Source: Streptomyces wuyuanensis (GTDB lineage Bacteria; Actinomycetota; Actinomycetes; Streptomycetales; Streptomycetaceae). From it: DNA of 64,000 nt. The stretch covers positions 372,001 through 436,000 of the forward strand of contig NZ_FNHI01000001.1 in NCBI RefSeq assembly GCF_900103455.1. Direction: 5' to 3'. The notes below the pieces were generated by a model that did no database searches, was not told the origin of the DNA, and was given only the letters and a program-made list of their open reading frames with translations. Below are positions 9,452-19,112 of this stretch, one piece after another (the stretch's first letter is position 1; every line of letters begins with the position of its first letter). Made by a program: the position numbers and the translations under genes.

Positions 9452-10696
9452 GTGAGCTCGGGAGGGCTTGAGCTACCCCCAGGTGACACGGGTCACGACG
9501 GGGACTCCTCCGACGCGCCGCCGGGCGCGGTCTCCCTCGCCCGGCCGGTGGACATGGGATCCGAGATCGGGCCCGAACTGGACTGGAGCGCGGATGCCTG
9601 GAGCGAGGTGCGCACCCGCGCCCAGCGGGCCGGGCGGGCCTACATTTGGCTGAATCTGGTCGAACAGCGGCTGCGTGCCGTGGTGGCCGCGGTGCTGAGA
9701 CCCATCTACGAGCCCGTGCACGGCGAGGAGTGGGTCGTCGCCGCCGCGGGCCCGGCCGGGCAGGAGTGGGTGCAGCGGGCCGTCGCGGTACGGGAGGTCA
9801 GCCGGCGCAAGGGCTACCTCCTCGACCCGGCCGACGACAACGTCCTCAGTTTCCTCACGCTTCCGCAGCTCAGGGAACTGATGGTCCAGCACTGGCCCTG
9901 CTTCGAGCCGTACTTCGACGACCGGCGCGACGTGGAACTGGCCCTGGACGAGCTGGAGGTCGCGCGGAACGTCGTGTCCCGCAACCGGGCGCTCAACGAG
10001 ACGGTGCTCGCCCAGGCCGAACGGGCCTCGGCACGGCTGCTGGAGATCCTCGGCAGCGGTGCCGGCGTGCCGTCCGCCGACCGCCTCCCGGTCGACGCGG
10101 TCGAGGACCTGGTCGGCGACCGGTACGCGGACGTGGTCTCCATCCATCCCGACCGGGTGCGGCTGCAGCGGCAGCTGCCGGCGGAGGACCTGTTCGGGGG
10201 CGCGCGGCGCCTCGACGCCGTCGGCATAGGCCTGAACCTGCTGGTGCAGAACTTCTCCGGGCGCCGGCTGGTGCGGCTGGCCGAGTCCGGCTGCCGGGTG
10301 CGGCTGCTCTTCCTCAACCCGGCGAGCAGCGCGGTGAAGCGCCGTGAGCGGGAACTCGGGCTGCGGAAGGGTGAGCTGAGCCGCTCGGTGGAGATGAACA
10401 TCCTCCACATGCGGAGGGTGCGGTCACGGCTCCGTGACCCGGGGGCCTTCGAGATCCACGTCTTCGACGAGACGCCGCGCTTCACCGCGTACCTCGTCGA
10501 CGGGGACGGGGCGGACGGTCTCGCCGTCGTCCAGACGTACCTCCGGCGGGCGCGCGGCATGGAGGCGCCTGTGCTGGTCCTGCGCGGCGGGGGCCGGTCG
10601 GTCGTGAGGTCGGGTCAGGACACCGAGCACGGCCTGTTCCAGACCTACCGTGAGGAGTTCGAGTCGGTGTGGGCGGACTCCCGGCCGGTTTCCTGA
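9452..10696 (+). CDS. SAV2148-like HEPN protein with PLD-like C-terminal domain
   Basis: A 414-residue soluble protein of a type conserved in Streptomyces (SAV2148-like HEPN family, from memory). The N-terminal half is helical; around residue 175 it carries RNVVSRNR, where HEPN ribonucleases usually have RNxxxH. The catalytic-type His is replaced by Arg, so this may be a non-catalytic HEPN. The C-terminal half (about 245-410), with GCRVRLLFLNP, FEIHVFDETP and ending GLFQTYREEFESVW, resembles the PLD-like fold of DUF5919-type sensors. The start is GTG 9452, beginning MSSGGLELPPGD; an ATG... region upstream from 9425 adds nine unlikely residues. The exonuclease gene follows 159 bases downstream on the same strand. 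Confidence 0.65.
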   Translation: MSSGGLELPPGDTGHDGDSSDAPPGAVSLARPVDMGSEIGPELDWSADAWSEVRTRAQRAGRAYIWLNLVEQRLRAVVAAVLRPIYEPVHGEEWVVAAAGPAGQEWVQRAVAVREVSRRKGYLLDPADDNVLSFLTLPQLRELMVQHWPCFEPYFDDRRDVELALDELEVARNVVSRNRALNETVLAQAERASARLLEILGSGAGVPSADRLPVDAVEDLVGDRYADVVSIHPDRVRLQRQLPAEDLFGGARRLDAVGIGLNLLVQNFSGRRLVRLAESGCRVRLLFLNPASSAVKRRERELGLRKGELSRSVEMNILHMRRVRSRLRDPGAFEIHVFDETPRFTAYLVDGDGADGLAVVQTYLRRARGMEAPVLVLRGGGRSVVRSGQDTEHGLFQTYREEFESVWADSRPVS

Positions 10697-10855
10697 ACGG
10701 GCCGGGCCCCGGCCCGGCACCGGTCGCGGCCCTGCCGGGTGCGCCGCCGACCCGGGGCGCGCGGCGGGACGGGGCACACGGCGGACGGCCCCGTGGAAGG
10801 ACTGTCAGTGCCGCGTGCGAGAGTTCTTCGTCAGCAGGACCGACAAGGGGGGACG

Positions 10856-11569
10856 ATGACCTGGCACCGTGAGCCGCTGGTGGCCTTCGACCTGGAGACC
10901 ACGGGTACGGACGTCGAGACGGACCGCATCGTCACGGCGGCGGTCGTGCGGCTGGAGCCGGACGGCGCCGTCTCGGCGGAGCGGACCTGGCTGCTCGATC
11001 CCGGTGTGGTGATACCCGAACAGGCTTCGGCGATCCACGGCATCTCGACGGACCGCGCCCGCGAGCACGGGGTCCCGGCATCGACCGCGATCGAGGAGAT
11101 CACCCGGGCCGTCGCCGAGGTGCTGCGCTCGGGGACGCCTCTGGTCGTGATGAACGCGCGCTATGACCTCTCGCTGCTGGACCGCGAGTGCCGGCGGTAC
11201 GGGCTGGAGTCGATCAGCGAGCGACTGGGCGAGGAACCTTCGCCCGTCATCGATCCCCTGGTGATCGACAAGCACGTCGACAGGTACCGGAAGGGCCGGC
11301 GCGCCCTGCACGCCTTGTGCGCGCACTACGGAGTGCCGCTCGAAGACGCCCACGACGCACGGGCGGACGCGGTGGCCGCCGCCCGCGTGGTGCGGCGCAT
11401 GGGCGAGGAGCACGAGTCCGTCAGGACGATGCCCCTGGCGGAGCTGCACGACCTCCAGGCGCGTGCGGCGGCTGCGCAGTCGGCCTCTCTGCAGGCGTAC
11501 CTGCGGCGGACCACGAACCCGACGGCAGTCGTGGAGACGGCCTGGCCGGTCATCCCGCGGAGCAGGTGA
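10856..11569 (+). CDS. DEDDh 3'-5' exonuclease (DnaQ/epsilon-like)
   Basis: A 237-residue exonuclease of the DnaQ superfamily, removing nucleotides from 3' ends of DNA or RNA using two metal ions. The four acidic residues and the His are visible: FDLETTGTD (motif I), NARYDLSLLDREC (motif II) and HDARADAVAA (motif III, DEDDh type). There is no polymerase, helicase or GIY-YIG domain attached, so it is a stand-alone enzyme, probably in repair or RNA turnover. The ATG at 10856 has AAGGGGGG just upstream. It lies downstream of the HEPN/PLD-like gene, but with its own ribosome site and a 159-base gap. Confidence 0.88.
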   Translation: MTWHREPLVAFDLETTGTDVETDRIVTAAVVRLEPDGAVSAERTWLLDPGVVIPEQASAIHGISTDRAREHGVPASTAIEEITRAVAEVLRSGTPLVVMNARYDLSLLDRECRRYGLESISERLGEEPSPVIDPLVIDKHVDRYRKGRRALHALCAHYGVPLEDAHDARADAVAAARVVRRMGEEHESVRTMPLAELHDLQARAAAAQSASLQAYLRRTTNPTAVVETAWPVIPRSR

Positions 11570-11859
11570 CCCGGGCCGATCGGCGCCGCTCGTGCGCGAG
11601 GGCCCGCACGCCGGCGCCCGAGAACGCCGTCCGGACCGTCTTCGGCCAACGGACCCGGCGCCGCGTCGGTGGCCCTGCGGGCCGGGCGGCGACCGATGCG
11701 CGCGATGCCGTCGCCCGGGCCCGCCGTCCGGGGGAGACACCGGTCCACGGCGCGGGGAGCCGCACGGGCCGCCGCCGGGATGATCACGGCTGCCGGGGCG
11801 CCCGGACCTTCACCGGGAGCGGGCAGTGACGGCCCTGGTTCCGGAGGGCGGACGCTCCG

Positions 11860-12711
11860 TCAGAAAGGGTGCCAGCGCACCTCGGGGTCGCCCTCGCGCA
11901 GCGACGCGACACGGCGGCGGAATTCGGCCAGGGCGCGAGGGTTCGCGGGGGCGTGCTGGGCCACCCAGGCGCAGCTCGCCGTCTCCCGGGCGCCGCGCAG
12001 GACCGCGCAGCCCTCCCACTCGCGGACGTCCCACCCGTAGGCGCCGGTGAACGCCTCGTAGGCCGCCGGGTCGAGCCCGTAGCGGTCGCGGGAGAGGGCC
12101 AGCACGACCAGGTCGTGCTCGCGCAGGTCGGAGGAGAAGGTCTCCAGGTCGACCAGGACCGGACCGTCGGGCCCGACGAGCACGTTGCGGGGGAGCGCGT
12201 CGCCGTGGATCGGCCCGCGCGGCAGCCGCGGCGTCAGCGCGGCGGCCGCGGCCGTGAAGCCGTCCCGGCGCTCCCGCAGAAAGGCCGCGTCCTCGGGATC
12301 GATCGCGTCGCCCGCCAGCCGCAGCCAGCGCTCGACACCCCCGAGCAGTTCCCGCCGGGGAAGCACGAAAGGCGCCTCCGGCAGGCTGTGCACCTGGCGC
12401 AGCAGCGGCGCCAGATCACGGGGTTCCGCCGGGCGGACGGGCTCGGGCAGCCGGTGCCACACCGTCACCGGATGGCCGTCGACCAGCCGTGCCTCGGGCT
12501 CCGCGGCCCGTACCGCCGGGACGCCCGCCGCCGCCAGCCACTCGGACACCGCCAGCTCGCGTTCCGCGCGTTCCAGCAGGTCGGCGCTCCGCCCGATCCG
12601 CACCACGCGGGCGCCGACCGCGAACACGGCGTTCTCGCCGAGCGCCAGCAGTTCACCGCTGCCCGGCAGTCCGGCCGCCGCCAGCACCTTGCGCGCACGT
12701 GTCTCGTCCAT
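11860..12711 (-). CDS. Aminoglycoside phosphotransferase (APH)-family kinase
   Basis: A 283-residue kinase-fold protein. The ATP-binding lobe has ALGENAVFAVGARVVRIGR (Arg in place of the usual Lys is not resolvable by eye). The catalytic loop is PIHGDALPRNVLV, with His-Gly-Asp and Asn as in APH enzymes, followed by LVDLETFSSDLREHD in place of the DFD-type metal motif. The start ATG 12711 (MDETRARKVLAAAG) is favoured by composition; the frame is open further upstream. The family includes antibiotic kinases, homoserine and hydroxyamine kinases and many of unknown substrate, so a resistance role should not be assumed. It diverges from the sugar ABC operon. Confidence 0.8.
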   Translation of the reverse strand: MDETRARKVLAAAGLPGSGELLALGENAVFAVGARVVRIGRSADLLERAERELAVSEWLAAAGVPAVRAAEPEARLVDGHPVTVWHRLPEPVRPAEPRDLAPLLRQVHSLPEAPFVLPRRELLGGVERWLRLAGDAIDPEDAAFLRERRDGFTAAAAALTPRLPRGPIHGDALPRNVLVGPDGPVLVDLETFSSDLREHDLVVLALSRDRYGLDPAAYEAFTGAYGWDVREWEGCAVLRGARETASCAWVAQHAPANPRALAEFRRRVASLREGDPEVRWHPF

Positions 12712-12824
12712 GGCGCGAATTCTCGCATCCCCGCAGGTGGCGTCGGCGCACGCGGGGTTGACGAACCGACGGGCCGTCAGCACGATGGCGAGGGCCGCTG
12801 CATTTTCGCAAAGGGGTCGATTCC

Positions 12825-13766
12825 GTGACATCGGCGACCGTAACGGAGCGGTCCGGCAGGGCGAGTCCGACACCGCGCCCCGGAGCGCGGCGCCCCGGCG
12901 CGGACCACGGAACCTGGTTCCTCGTCCTGCCCGCACTGATCCCGATCCTGGTGCTCAGCGTGGGTCCGCTGCTCTACGGCATCGCGCTCTCCCTCACCGA
13001 CGCCCAGTTCGGCCGTACCCGGGCCACCCGATGGACCGGCACGCTCAACTTCCAGGACCTGCTGCACGACACGCTCTTCTGGGAGTCGTTCCGCATCGGC
13101 CTGCTCTGGGCCGCCGGCGTCACCGTCCCGCAGTTCGTGCTGGCGCTCGGACTCGCGCTGCTCCTGAACCAGAACCTCCGGCTGCGCTGGGCGGCCCGTG
13201 CCCTCGCGATCGTCCCGTGGGCCATGCCGGAGGTCGTCGTCGGCATCATGTGGCGCCTCGTCTACCACCCCGACGCCGGCGTCCTCAACGAGACCATCCG
13301 CGACCTCGGCCTCGGCGACGGCCGCGACTGGCTCAGCGGACTGGCCACCGCCCTGCCCGCCGTCATCGTCGTCGGCATCTGGTCCGGACTGCCCCAGACC
13401 ACCGTCGTCCTGCTCGCCGGGCTCCAGAACACCCCGCAGGAACTCCACGAGGCCGCGGCGCTCGACGGCGCCGGCGCCTGGCGGCGGTTCCGCACCGTCA
13501 CCTGGCCGGCGCTCCGGCCCGTCGCCCTCGCCGTCACCGCGCTCCAGCTCATCTGGAACTTCAACTCCTTCGCCCTGGTGTACGTGCTCACCAGCGGCGG
13601 TCCCGGCGGCCGCACCCGCCTGCCGATGCTGTTCGCCTACGAAGAGGCCTTCCGCTACGGGCAGTTCGGCTACGCGGCCGCCATGGGGTGCGTCATGGTG
13701 GCGGTGATCTCCGTCATGCTCTCGCTGTACCTGGTGGGCCGGCTCAGGGGAGGTGCGCCGCGATGA
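12825..13766 (+). CDS. Carbohydrate ABC transporter permease (MalF type)
   Basis: Inner-membrane permease with about six transmembrane segments; the first is near residues 35-55 (FLVLPALIPILVLSVGPLL). The EAA loop that docks the ATPase is visible as HEAAALDGAGAWRRFRTVTW near residue 205. 313 residues is normal. The start is GTG 12825 with AAGGGG eight bases upstream. It is first in a three-gene operon and overlaps the next permease by the ATGA motif. No ATPase gene is present, as usual in Streptomyces, where a shared MsiK-type ATPase energises many sugar importers. Confidence 0.92.
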   Translation: MTSATVTERSGRASPTPRPGARRPGADHGTWFLVLPALIPILVLSVGPLLYGIALSLTDAQFGRTRATRWTGTLNFQDLLHDTLFWESFRIGLLWAAGVTVPQFVLALGLALLLNQNLRLRWAARALAIVPWAMPEVVVGIMWRLVYHPDAGVLNETIRDLGLGDGRDWLSGLATALPAVIVVGIWSGLPQTTVVLLAGLQNTPQELHEAAALDGAGAWRRFRTVTWPALRPVALAVTALQLIWNFNSFALVYVLTSGGPGGRTRLPMLFAYEEAFRYGQFGYAAAMGCVMVAVISVMLSLYLVGRLRGGAPR

Positions 13767-14602
13767 GCATGCGCACCGGAAGACCCGCGCGGACCGGCCA
13801 GTACCTCGCGCTCCTCGCCTATCTCGTCTTCCTGGCCTTCCCGTTCCTGTGGCTGGTCTCCACGGCGTTCAAGCCGCCCCGGGAACTCGGCTCGCTCCAT
13901 CCGTCGTGGATACCGGACGAGCCCACCCTGGCCAACTTCCGCCAGGCGTTCGGCGAGCAGCCGCTGCTGCGGGCCGCCGGCAACAGCCTGCTCGTCGCGC
14001 TGTGCGCGGCGGCCGTCGCGGTCCTCGTCGCCACGCCGGCCGCCTACGTCGCGGCGCGGCACCGCGGGAGGCTCGCGAAGGCCGCCACCGGCTGGGCGGT
14101 GATCAGCCAGGCGTTCCCGTTCGTCCTGCTGATCATCCCGCTGTTCCTGATCCTCAAGAACCTCCGACTGGTCGACACCCTCACCGGACTGGTGCTCGTG
14201 TACGTCGTGTGGTCGCTGCCGTTCGCCCTCTGGATGCTCATCGGCTACGTCCGGGCAGTGCCCTCGGAAATCGAGGAGGCCGCCGCGGTCGACGGCGCCG
14301 GGCGCGTCCGCACGCTCGTCTCCGTCACCGCTCCGCTGCTCGCTCCCGGCGTCGCGGCGACCGCGACGTTCGCCTTCGTCACCGCGTGGAACGAGTTCTT
14401 CTTCGCGCTCGTGCTGCTCAAGACCACGGAGAAGCAGACCCTTCCGGTCGTCCTCACCCGCTTTCTCGGCGCGGAGGGCGTCGCCGACCTCGGGCCGCTC
14501 GCCGCGGCCGCCTTCCTCGCGACGATCCCCTCGCTCGTGATCTTCGCGGTCATCCAGAAACGGATCACGGGCGGGATGCTCGCCGGGGCGGTGAAGCACT
14601 GA
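13763..14602 (+). CDS. Carbohydrate ABC transporter permease (MalG type)
   Basis: Second permease subunit, 279 residues and about six membrane segments, beginning with LALLAYLVFLAFPFLWLVST and the conserved FKPPREL after the first segment. The EAA loop EEAAAVDGAGRVRTLVSVTA is near residue 170. Its ATG overlaps the stop of the MalF-type gene (ATGA), and its TGA shares a base with the ATG of the binding protein, so the three are translationally coupled. Confidence 0.92.
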   Translation: MSMRTGRPARTGQYLALLAYLVFLAFPFLWLVSTAFKPPRELGSLHPSWIPDEPTLANFRQAFGEQPLLRAAGNSLLVALCAAAVAVLVATPAAYVAARHRGRLAKAATGWAVISQAFPFVLLIIPLFLILKNLRLVDTLTGLVLVYVVWSLPFALWMLIGYVRAVPSEIEEAAAVDGAGRVRTLVSVTAPLLAPGVAATATFAFVTAWNEFFFALVLLKTTEKQTLPVVLTRFLGAEGVADLGPLAAAAFLATIPSLVIFAVIQKRITGGMLAGAVKH

Positions 14603-15900
14603 TGCGCATGCGTGTCGGGCTCGCGGCCGGTGCCGCGCTGGCGCTGCTCCTCACCGGCTGCGCCGGTGAGGACCGTTCGGCCGACGACGGGACGATCACC
14701 CTACGGTTCCAGTCCCTGGCCTGGCAGCAGGAGTCCGTCGCCGCCAACAAGCAGCTCGTCGAGGAGTGGAACGCCACCCACCCGCGCGTGCGGGTCGAGT
14801 ACGTCCAGGGCAGCTGGGACAGCGTCCACGACCAGCTGGTCACCTCCTTCGAGGCCGGCGAGGCACCCGACATCGTGCACGACGCCTCCGACGACCTCGC
14901 CGATTTCGCCTACGGCGGGTACCTGGCCGATCTGCGCGGTCTGCTGCCCGCGCGGCTGACCGCCGACATCCCGGCGCAGAGCTGGGAGACGACGACGTTC
15001 GGCGACGGCGTCTACGGTGTGCCGTTCCTCCAGGAACCACGTGTCCTCATCGCCAACAAGAAGATCCTCGAGGCCTCGGGCGTCAGGATCCCGACTCCCG
15101 AGGAGCCCTGGAGCTGGGAGGAGTTCCGCCGGATCAGCGAGGACCTGACCCGAAGGCCGGGCCCGGACAGGTACGGCGTGGCCTGGCCGTTCAGGGACCC
15201 GGTCTCGGCCACCCTCAACCTCGGCCTCTCGGCGGGCGGCAGGATGTTCCAGCGCGAGGCGGACGGGAAGGTGCGCATCGAGTTCACCGAAGCCGACGCC
15301 GTCGTTCCCGGTACGGTCCACGACCAGGTGAACGTGGACCGCAGCGCGTCGCGGACCGCGCTCGGGGGAGGCGGTTCGGACGCCCTGCCCGGCTTCTTCG
15401 CGGGCAGGTACGCGATGGTGCCGCTCGGGTTCTCGTACCGGCAGCAGATCGCCCTGCAGGCGCCCGAGGGCTTCGAGTGGATCGTACTGCCCGCGCCCGC
15501 AGGACGGGCGGGGCTCGCGCAGGGGGTGAGCCCGCAGACCCTGTCCGTGGCCGAGGACAGCCCGCACAAGAAGGAGGCCGTCGCGTTCATCGACTTCCTC
15601 CTGCGCCCGGCGAACATGGTGCGCCTGGCGAAGGGCGACTGGATGCTCCCGACGGGGCGGCAGGCCCTCGCCGATCCCGCCCTGCGGACCACGAGGGACG
15701 GCTGGGCGACGGGCGTGGCGCTCGCCCGGCATCTGCGGCCCGCGCCCGCCCAGTCGGTGCGGGGCTATCCGGAGTGGAAGGACAAGGTGGCGACACCGGC
15801 GCTGCAGGAGTACTACTCCGGCGGCATCGACCGTGACGAGTTGAGGAGGCGGCTGGTCGAGGACGGCAACCTGGTCCTCGCCCGCTACCAGCGCGACTGA
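14602..15900 (+). CDS. Sugar ABC transporter substrate-binding lipoprotein
   Basis: A 432-residue extracellular solute-binding protein (family 1). The signal peptide [20 protein letters not shown] ends in a lipobox (LLTGC), so Cys20 would be lipidated and the protein anchored outside the membrane. The mature part shows [20 protein letters not shown] and [20 protein letters not shown], typical of sugar binders. It is the last gene of the operon, an unusual order since the binding protein often comes first. The substrate is unknown; the nearby APH-like kinase is divergent and need not be related. Confidence 0.92.
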   Translation: MRMRVGLAAGAALALLLTGCAGEDRSADDGTITLRFQSLAWQQESVAANKQLVEEWNATHPRVRVEYVQGSWDSVHDQLVTSFEAGEAPDIVHDASDDLADFAYGGYLADLRGLLPARLTADIPAQSWETTTFGDGVYGVPFLQEPRVLIANKKILEASGVRIPTPEEPWSWEEFRRISEDLTRRPGPDRYGVAWPFRDPVSATLNLGLSAGGRMFQREADGKVRIEFTEADAVVPGTVHDQVNVDRSASRTALGGGGSDALPGFFAGRYAMVPLGFSYRQQIALQAPEGFEWIVLPAPAGRAGLAQGVSPQTLSVAEDSPHKKEAVAFIDFLLRPANMVRLAKGDWMLPTGRQALADPALRTTRDGWATGVALARHLRPAPAQSVRGYPEWKDKVATPALQEYYSGGIDRDELRRRLVEDGNLVLARYQRD

Positions 15901-15932
15901 GGCCGTGTCGTGGAAGTCCCGCGCCCTCGAAA

Positions 15933-15968
15933 TTGCACGAGACGTCTCGTCTCGCTTATGGTGAGTGC
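15933..15968 (+). promoter_or_regulatory. Leaderless promoter with palindromic operator for the glycosyltransferase
   Basis: TTGCAC (15933-15938) and TATGGT (15957-15962) are separated by 18 bases and resemble a primary-sigma promoter. The -10 box ends six bases before the ATG at 15969, so transcription would start at or next to the start codon. The spacer holds a perfect 12-bp palindrome, CGAGACGTCTCG (15938-15949), where a bound repressor would block polymerase. No ribosome site is present, consistent with a leaderless message. Confidence 0.6.
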
Positions 15969-17171
15969 ATGACCGAAGCGAAGCGTGCCCACATCGCCAT
16001 GTTCTCCATCGCCGCCCACGGGCACGTGAACCCGAGCATCGAAGTGATCCGGGAGCTCGTGGCCCGCGGGCACCGCGTCAGCTACGCGATCCCGCCGTCC
16101 TTCGCCGAGAAGGTCACCGCCACGGGCGCGGAGCCGGTGCTCTGGAACTCCACGCTGCCGACCGACGACGAGCCGGAGGCATGGGGGACCGAACTGATCG
16201 ACAACATCGAGCCGTTCCTGAACGACGCGATCCAGGCGCTGCCGCAACTCGCCGACGCGTTCGCCGGGGACGAGCCGGACCTCGTCCTGCACGACATCAC
16301 CTCCTACCCCGCGCGCGTCCTCGCCCACCGCTGGGGCGTCCCCGCGATCTCCCTCTCGCCCAACCTCGTCGCCTGGGACGGGTACGAGGAGGAGGTCGGC
16401 GAGCCGATGACCGCCGGGCTCAGGGCCACCGAGCGCGGCAGGGCCTACTACGCCCGGTTCGAGTCCTGGCTGTCCGAGAACGGGATCGGCATCCACCCCG
16501 ACCCGTTCGTCGGCCGCCCGGCCCGCTCCCTGGCGCTGATCCCCAGGGTGCTGCAGCCGAACGCCGACCGGGTCGACGAGAGCGTCCACTCCTTCGTCGG
16601 CGCCTGCCAGGGCGACCGCGCCGAGCAGGGGGAGTGGCGGCGGCCGGCGGGCGCCGGGAAGGTGCTGCTGGTCTCCCTGGGCTCGGCCTTCACCAAGCAG
16701 CCCGCCTTCTACCGCGAGTGCGTGAAGGCCTTCGGCGACCTGCCGGGGTGGCATGTGGTGCTCCAGATCGGCAAGTTCGTGGACCCGTCGGAGCTGAGCC
16801 CCGTGCCCGCGAACATCGAAGTGCACGACTGGGTGCCGCAGTTGGCGGTCCTCCGGCAGGCGGACGTCTTCGTCACCCACGCCGGCGCGGGCGGCAGCCA
16901 GGAGGGCCTCGCCACCGCGACCCCGATGGTCGCGGTTCCGCAGGCGGTCGACCAGTTCGGCAACGCCGACATGCTCGCCTCGCTCGGCGTGGCGCGCCAC
17001 CTGCCGATGGAGGAGGCCACCGCGGGCGGCCTCCGCGACGCCGTCCTCGCCCTGGCGGCCGACCCGGAGGTGGCCCGCCGCCTGGAGGAGATCCGCCTCT
17101 CGATGCTTCTGGAGGGCGGCACGCGCCGCGCCGCGGACCTGATCGAGGCGGAACTGCCGCCGGGCGATTAG
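15969..17171 (+). CDS. Macrolide-type UDP-glycosyltransferase (MGT/OleD family)
   Basis: A 400-residue GT-B fold, GT1 family enzyme. The N-terminal acceptor domain begins [20 protein letters not shown] with the catalytic His in HGHVNPS. The C-terminal donor domain has [25 protein letters not shown] and [15 protein letters not shown], the UDP-sugar signature. Homologues (Mgt, OleD, OleI) glucosylate macrolides in the cytoplasm and inactivate them, so a resistance or detoxification role is likely but the acceptor is not determined. The ATG at 15969 is favoured by homology and by the promoter. There is no macrolide biosynthesis nearby. Confidence 0.88.
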   Translation: MTEAKRAHIAMFSIAAHGHVNPSIEVIRELVARGHRVSYAIPPSFAEKVTATGAEPVLWNSTLPTDDEPEAWGTELIDNIEPFLNDAIQALPQLADAFAGDEPDLVLHDITSYPARVLAHRWGVPAISLSPNLVAWDGYEEEVGEPMTAGLRATERGRAYYARFESWLSENGIGIHPDPFVGRPARSLALIPRVLQPNADRVDESVHSFVGACQGDRAEQGEWRRPAGAGKVLLVSLGSAFTKQPAFYRECVKAFGDLPGWHVVLQIGKFVDPSELSPVPANIEVHDWVPQLAVLRQADVFVTHAGAGGSQEGLATATPMVAVPQAVDQFGNADMLASLGVARHLPMEEATAGGLRDAVLALAADPEVARRLEEIRLSMLLEGGTRRAADLIEAELPPGD

Positions 17172-17713
17172 CCGAAGGGGCGCGTGGGCGTCGAGAGGGA
17201 GAACGCGCGGAGGTCCAGAGGTGCGAGGGTCCGAGCACGGTCGACCGTCGGCGCATGCTGAGGCGTCCCGGAGGTGAGCCGAGGCGGAGAACGACGGGCC
17301 GGCGTGCGGCGGTCGCGGTGGACCGTCCGGCGACGTGCCGTGACGCCCCGGAGGGTCCGGTGGACGGGGTCCGCGTCGCCCGCAGCCGTCCCCGTCTTCA
17401 CCCTGTGACCGTCGCATGACCGCGCCGCACCGGGGGAGTGACCGCCCCTCCGGGGCTTCCGCGCTTTCGTGCGGGGTGCGCCGGTCGGAGCGTAAACCTG
17501 CCTTTCGGATCAAGCCGATCCTCCCGCCCGGCATTGGCGGTTCGCGCTTCTCCATTGGCGTCCGACCGGCGCGCCGCCGTGCGATTCCCGTTCGCCCGGG
17601 AGTGCGCGGCGGCGTATACCCGCATTCCCCCTGGGCACACACCGATTACCGCATGGGCACATTTCCTCGACAGAAATTCCCTGCGTGTGAGGGAAGTTCG
17701 ACCACTGGTCCGA
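17172..17713. other. Gene-free stretch between glycosyltransferase and protease
   Basis: About 540 bases with no convincing reading frame: the open frames crossing it are Arg/Pro-rich and lack ribosome sites. GC content falls toward the right, ahead of the protease promoter. No strong terminator hairpin was found behind the glycosyltransferase. Confidence 0.5.
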
Positions 17714-17714
17714 C

Positions 17715-17743
17715 TTGTGGAGTGCTGGCCGATTTCGTATTAC
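17715..17743 (+). promoter_or_regulatory. Candidate promoter of the subtilisin gene
   Basis: TTGTGG (17715-17720) and TATTAC (17738-17743) are spaced by 17 bases in an AT-richer patch. The resulting leader would be about 135 bases. It contains the inverted repeat GATCAAG (17755-17761) / CTTGATC (17780-17786). A GAGGAG ribosome site precedes the ATG at 17885. Confidence 0.5.
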
Positions 17744-17884
17744 AAACTCTTGTTGATCAAGTCACAGCTGCGTGAAGGCCTTGATCTGAGCCCGTCAATC
17801 GGTCAGGGTTTCGACTCAGTCCCCGGAGATTTTCCTTCCGGGGGCCAATCCCCCCACAAATGATGACGAGGAGAACCCCTCTTC

Positions 17885-19087
17885 ATGGCATCCCACAAGC
17901 GCACCAACAGGATGAAGCTGACCGCGGCAATAACCGCCGTTGCGGCCGCCGCCGGAGTGACCGTCCTCAACGCCTCGTTCGCCGGCGCGGCACCCGCGCC
18001 CGCCGAGGGCAAGATCTACGGTGCGAACGCCGAAGGCGCCGTCGCAGGCAGCTACATCGTTCTGCTGGACGAGAAGGCGGACAAGAAGGAACTCGCCGAG
18101 GAGTACGGCGGCTCGCTCCGGCGCAACTACAGCTCGGCGGTGAACGGCTTCTCCGCAAGCGGCCTTTCGGAGACCGAGGCCAAGCGCCTCGCCGCCGACC
18201 CGGCCGTCGACAAGGTCGTCCAGAACAAGAAGTTCACCGTCAACGCCACCCAGGACAACCCGCCGTCGTGGGGCCTGGACCGCGTCGACCAGGCCGACAC
18301 CGCCGGGGACAGCAAGTACACCTACCCCGACGGCGCCGGCGAGGGCGTCACCGCGTACGTCATCGACACCGGAGTCCGCATCACGCACAAGGACTTCGAG
18401 GGCCGGGCCACCCACGGCTTCGACGCCATCGACAACGACGAGACCGCCGACGACGGCAACGGGCACGGCACCCACGTGGCGGGCACCATCGCCGGCGCCT
18501 CCCACGGCGTAGCCAAGAAGGCGAAGATCGTCGCCGTCCGCGTGCTCGACGACAGCGGATCCGGCACCACCGAGCAGGTCGTCGCCGGTATCGACTGGGT
18601 CACCAAGAACCACCAGGGCCCGTCCGTGGCCAACATGAGCCTCGGCGGGGGCGCCGACCCCGCGCTCGACGAGGCCGTGCAGAAGGCCATCGCCGCCGGC
18701 GTCACCTTCGGTGTCGCCGCGGGCAACGAGTCCAGCGACGCCGGCCAGGGCTCGCCGTCTCGCGTCAAGGAGGCCATCACCGTCGCCTCCTCGACCAAGG
18801 ACGACAAGCAGTCCGACTTCTCCAACTTCGGCTCGGTCGTCGACATCTACGCCCCGGGCTCGGACATCACCTCCGCCTGGAACGACAGCGACGAGGGCAC
18901 CAAGACCATCTCGGGCACGTCCATGGCGACCCCGCACGTCGTCGGCGCCGCCGCGGTCTACCTCGCCGGTCACAAGGACGCCACGCCGGACCAGGTCGCC
19001 AAGGCCCTGACGGACGGCGCCACGCCCGACAAGATCGGCAACCCGAGCGAGGGCACGCCCAACAAGCTGCTGAAGGTCGTCGAGTAG
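17885..19087 (+). CDS. Secreted subtilisin-like serine protease (S8) with I9 propeptide
   Basis: A 400-residue exported protease. A signal peptide (MASHKRTNRMKLTAAITAV onward, ending near AGAAPAPA) is followed by an inhibitor I9 propeptide (about 50-120, with GSYIVLLDEKADKKELAEEY). The catalytic domain carries the triad Asp in YVIDTGV, His in GNGHGTHVAGT and Ser in SGTSMATPHV, with oxyanion Asn in AAGNESS. It degrades extracellular protein after self-cleavage of the propeptide. There is no C-terminal P-domain, close to the proteinase K-like secreted enzymes of Streptomyces. It is monocistronic: its own promoter upstream and a 14-bp hairpin downstream. Confidence 0.94.
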   Translation: MASHKRTNRMKLTAAITAVAAAAGVTVLNASFAGAAPAPAEGKIYGANAEGAVAGSYIVLLDEKADKKELAEEYGGSLRRNYSSAVNGFSASGLSETEAKRLAADPAVDKVVQNKKFTVNATQDNPPSWGLDRVDQADTAGDSKYTYPDGAGEGVTAYVIDTGVRITHKDFEGRATHGFDAIDNDETADDGNGHGTHVAGTIAGASHGVAKKAKIVAVRVLDDSGSGTTEQVVAGIDWVTKNHQGPSVANMSLGGGADPALDEAVQKAIAAGVTFGVAAGNESSDAGQGSPSRVKEAITVASSTKDDKQSDFSNFGSVVDIYAPGSDITSAWNDSDEGTKTISGTSMATPHVVGAAAVYLAGHKDATPDQVAKALTDGATPDKIGNPSEGTPNKLLKVVE

Positions 19088-19112
19088 CCGACCGGCCGAC
19101 AGCATGATCCGG

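Noticed and set aside
11570..11859. Short frames between the exonuclease and APH genes
   Set aside because: Convergent gene ends; frames are Arg/Pro-rich with no starts supported by ribosome sites.
11860..12711. Aminoglycoside resistance gene
   Set aside because: The APH fold is clear but substrate cannot be inferred; many Streptomyces members are not resistance enzymes.
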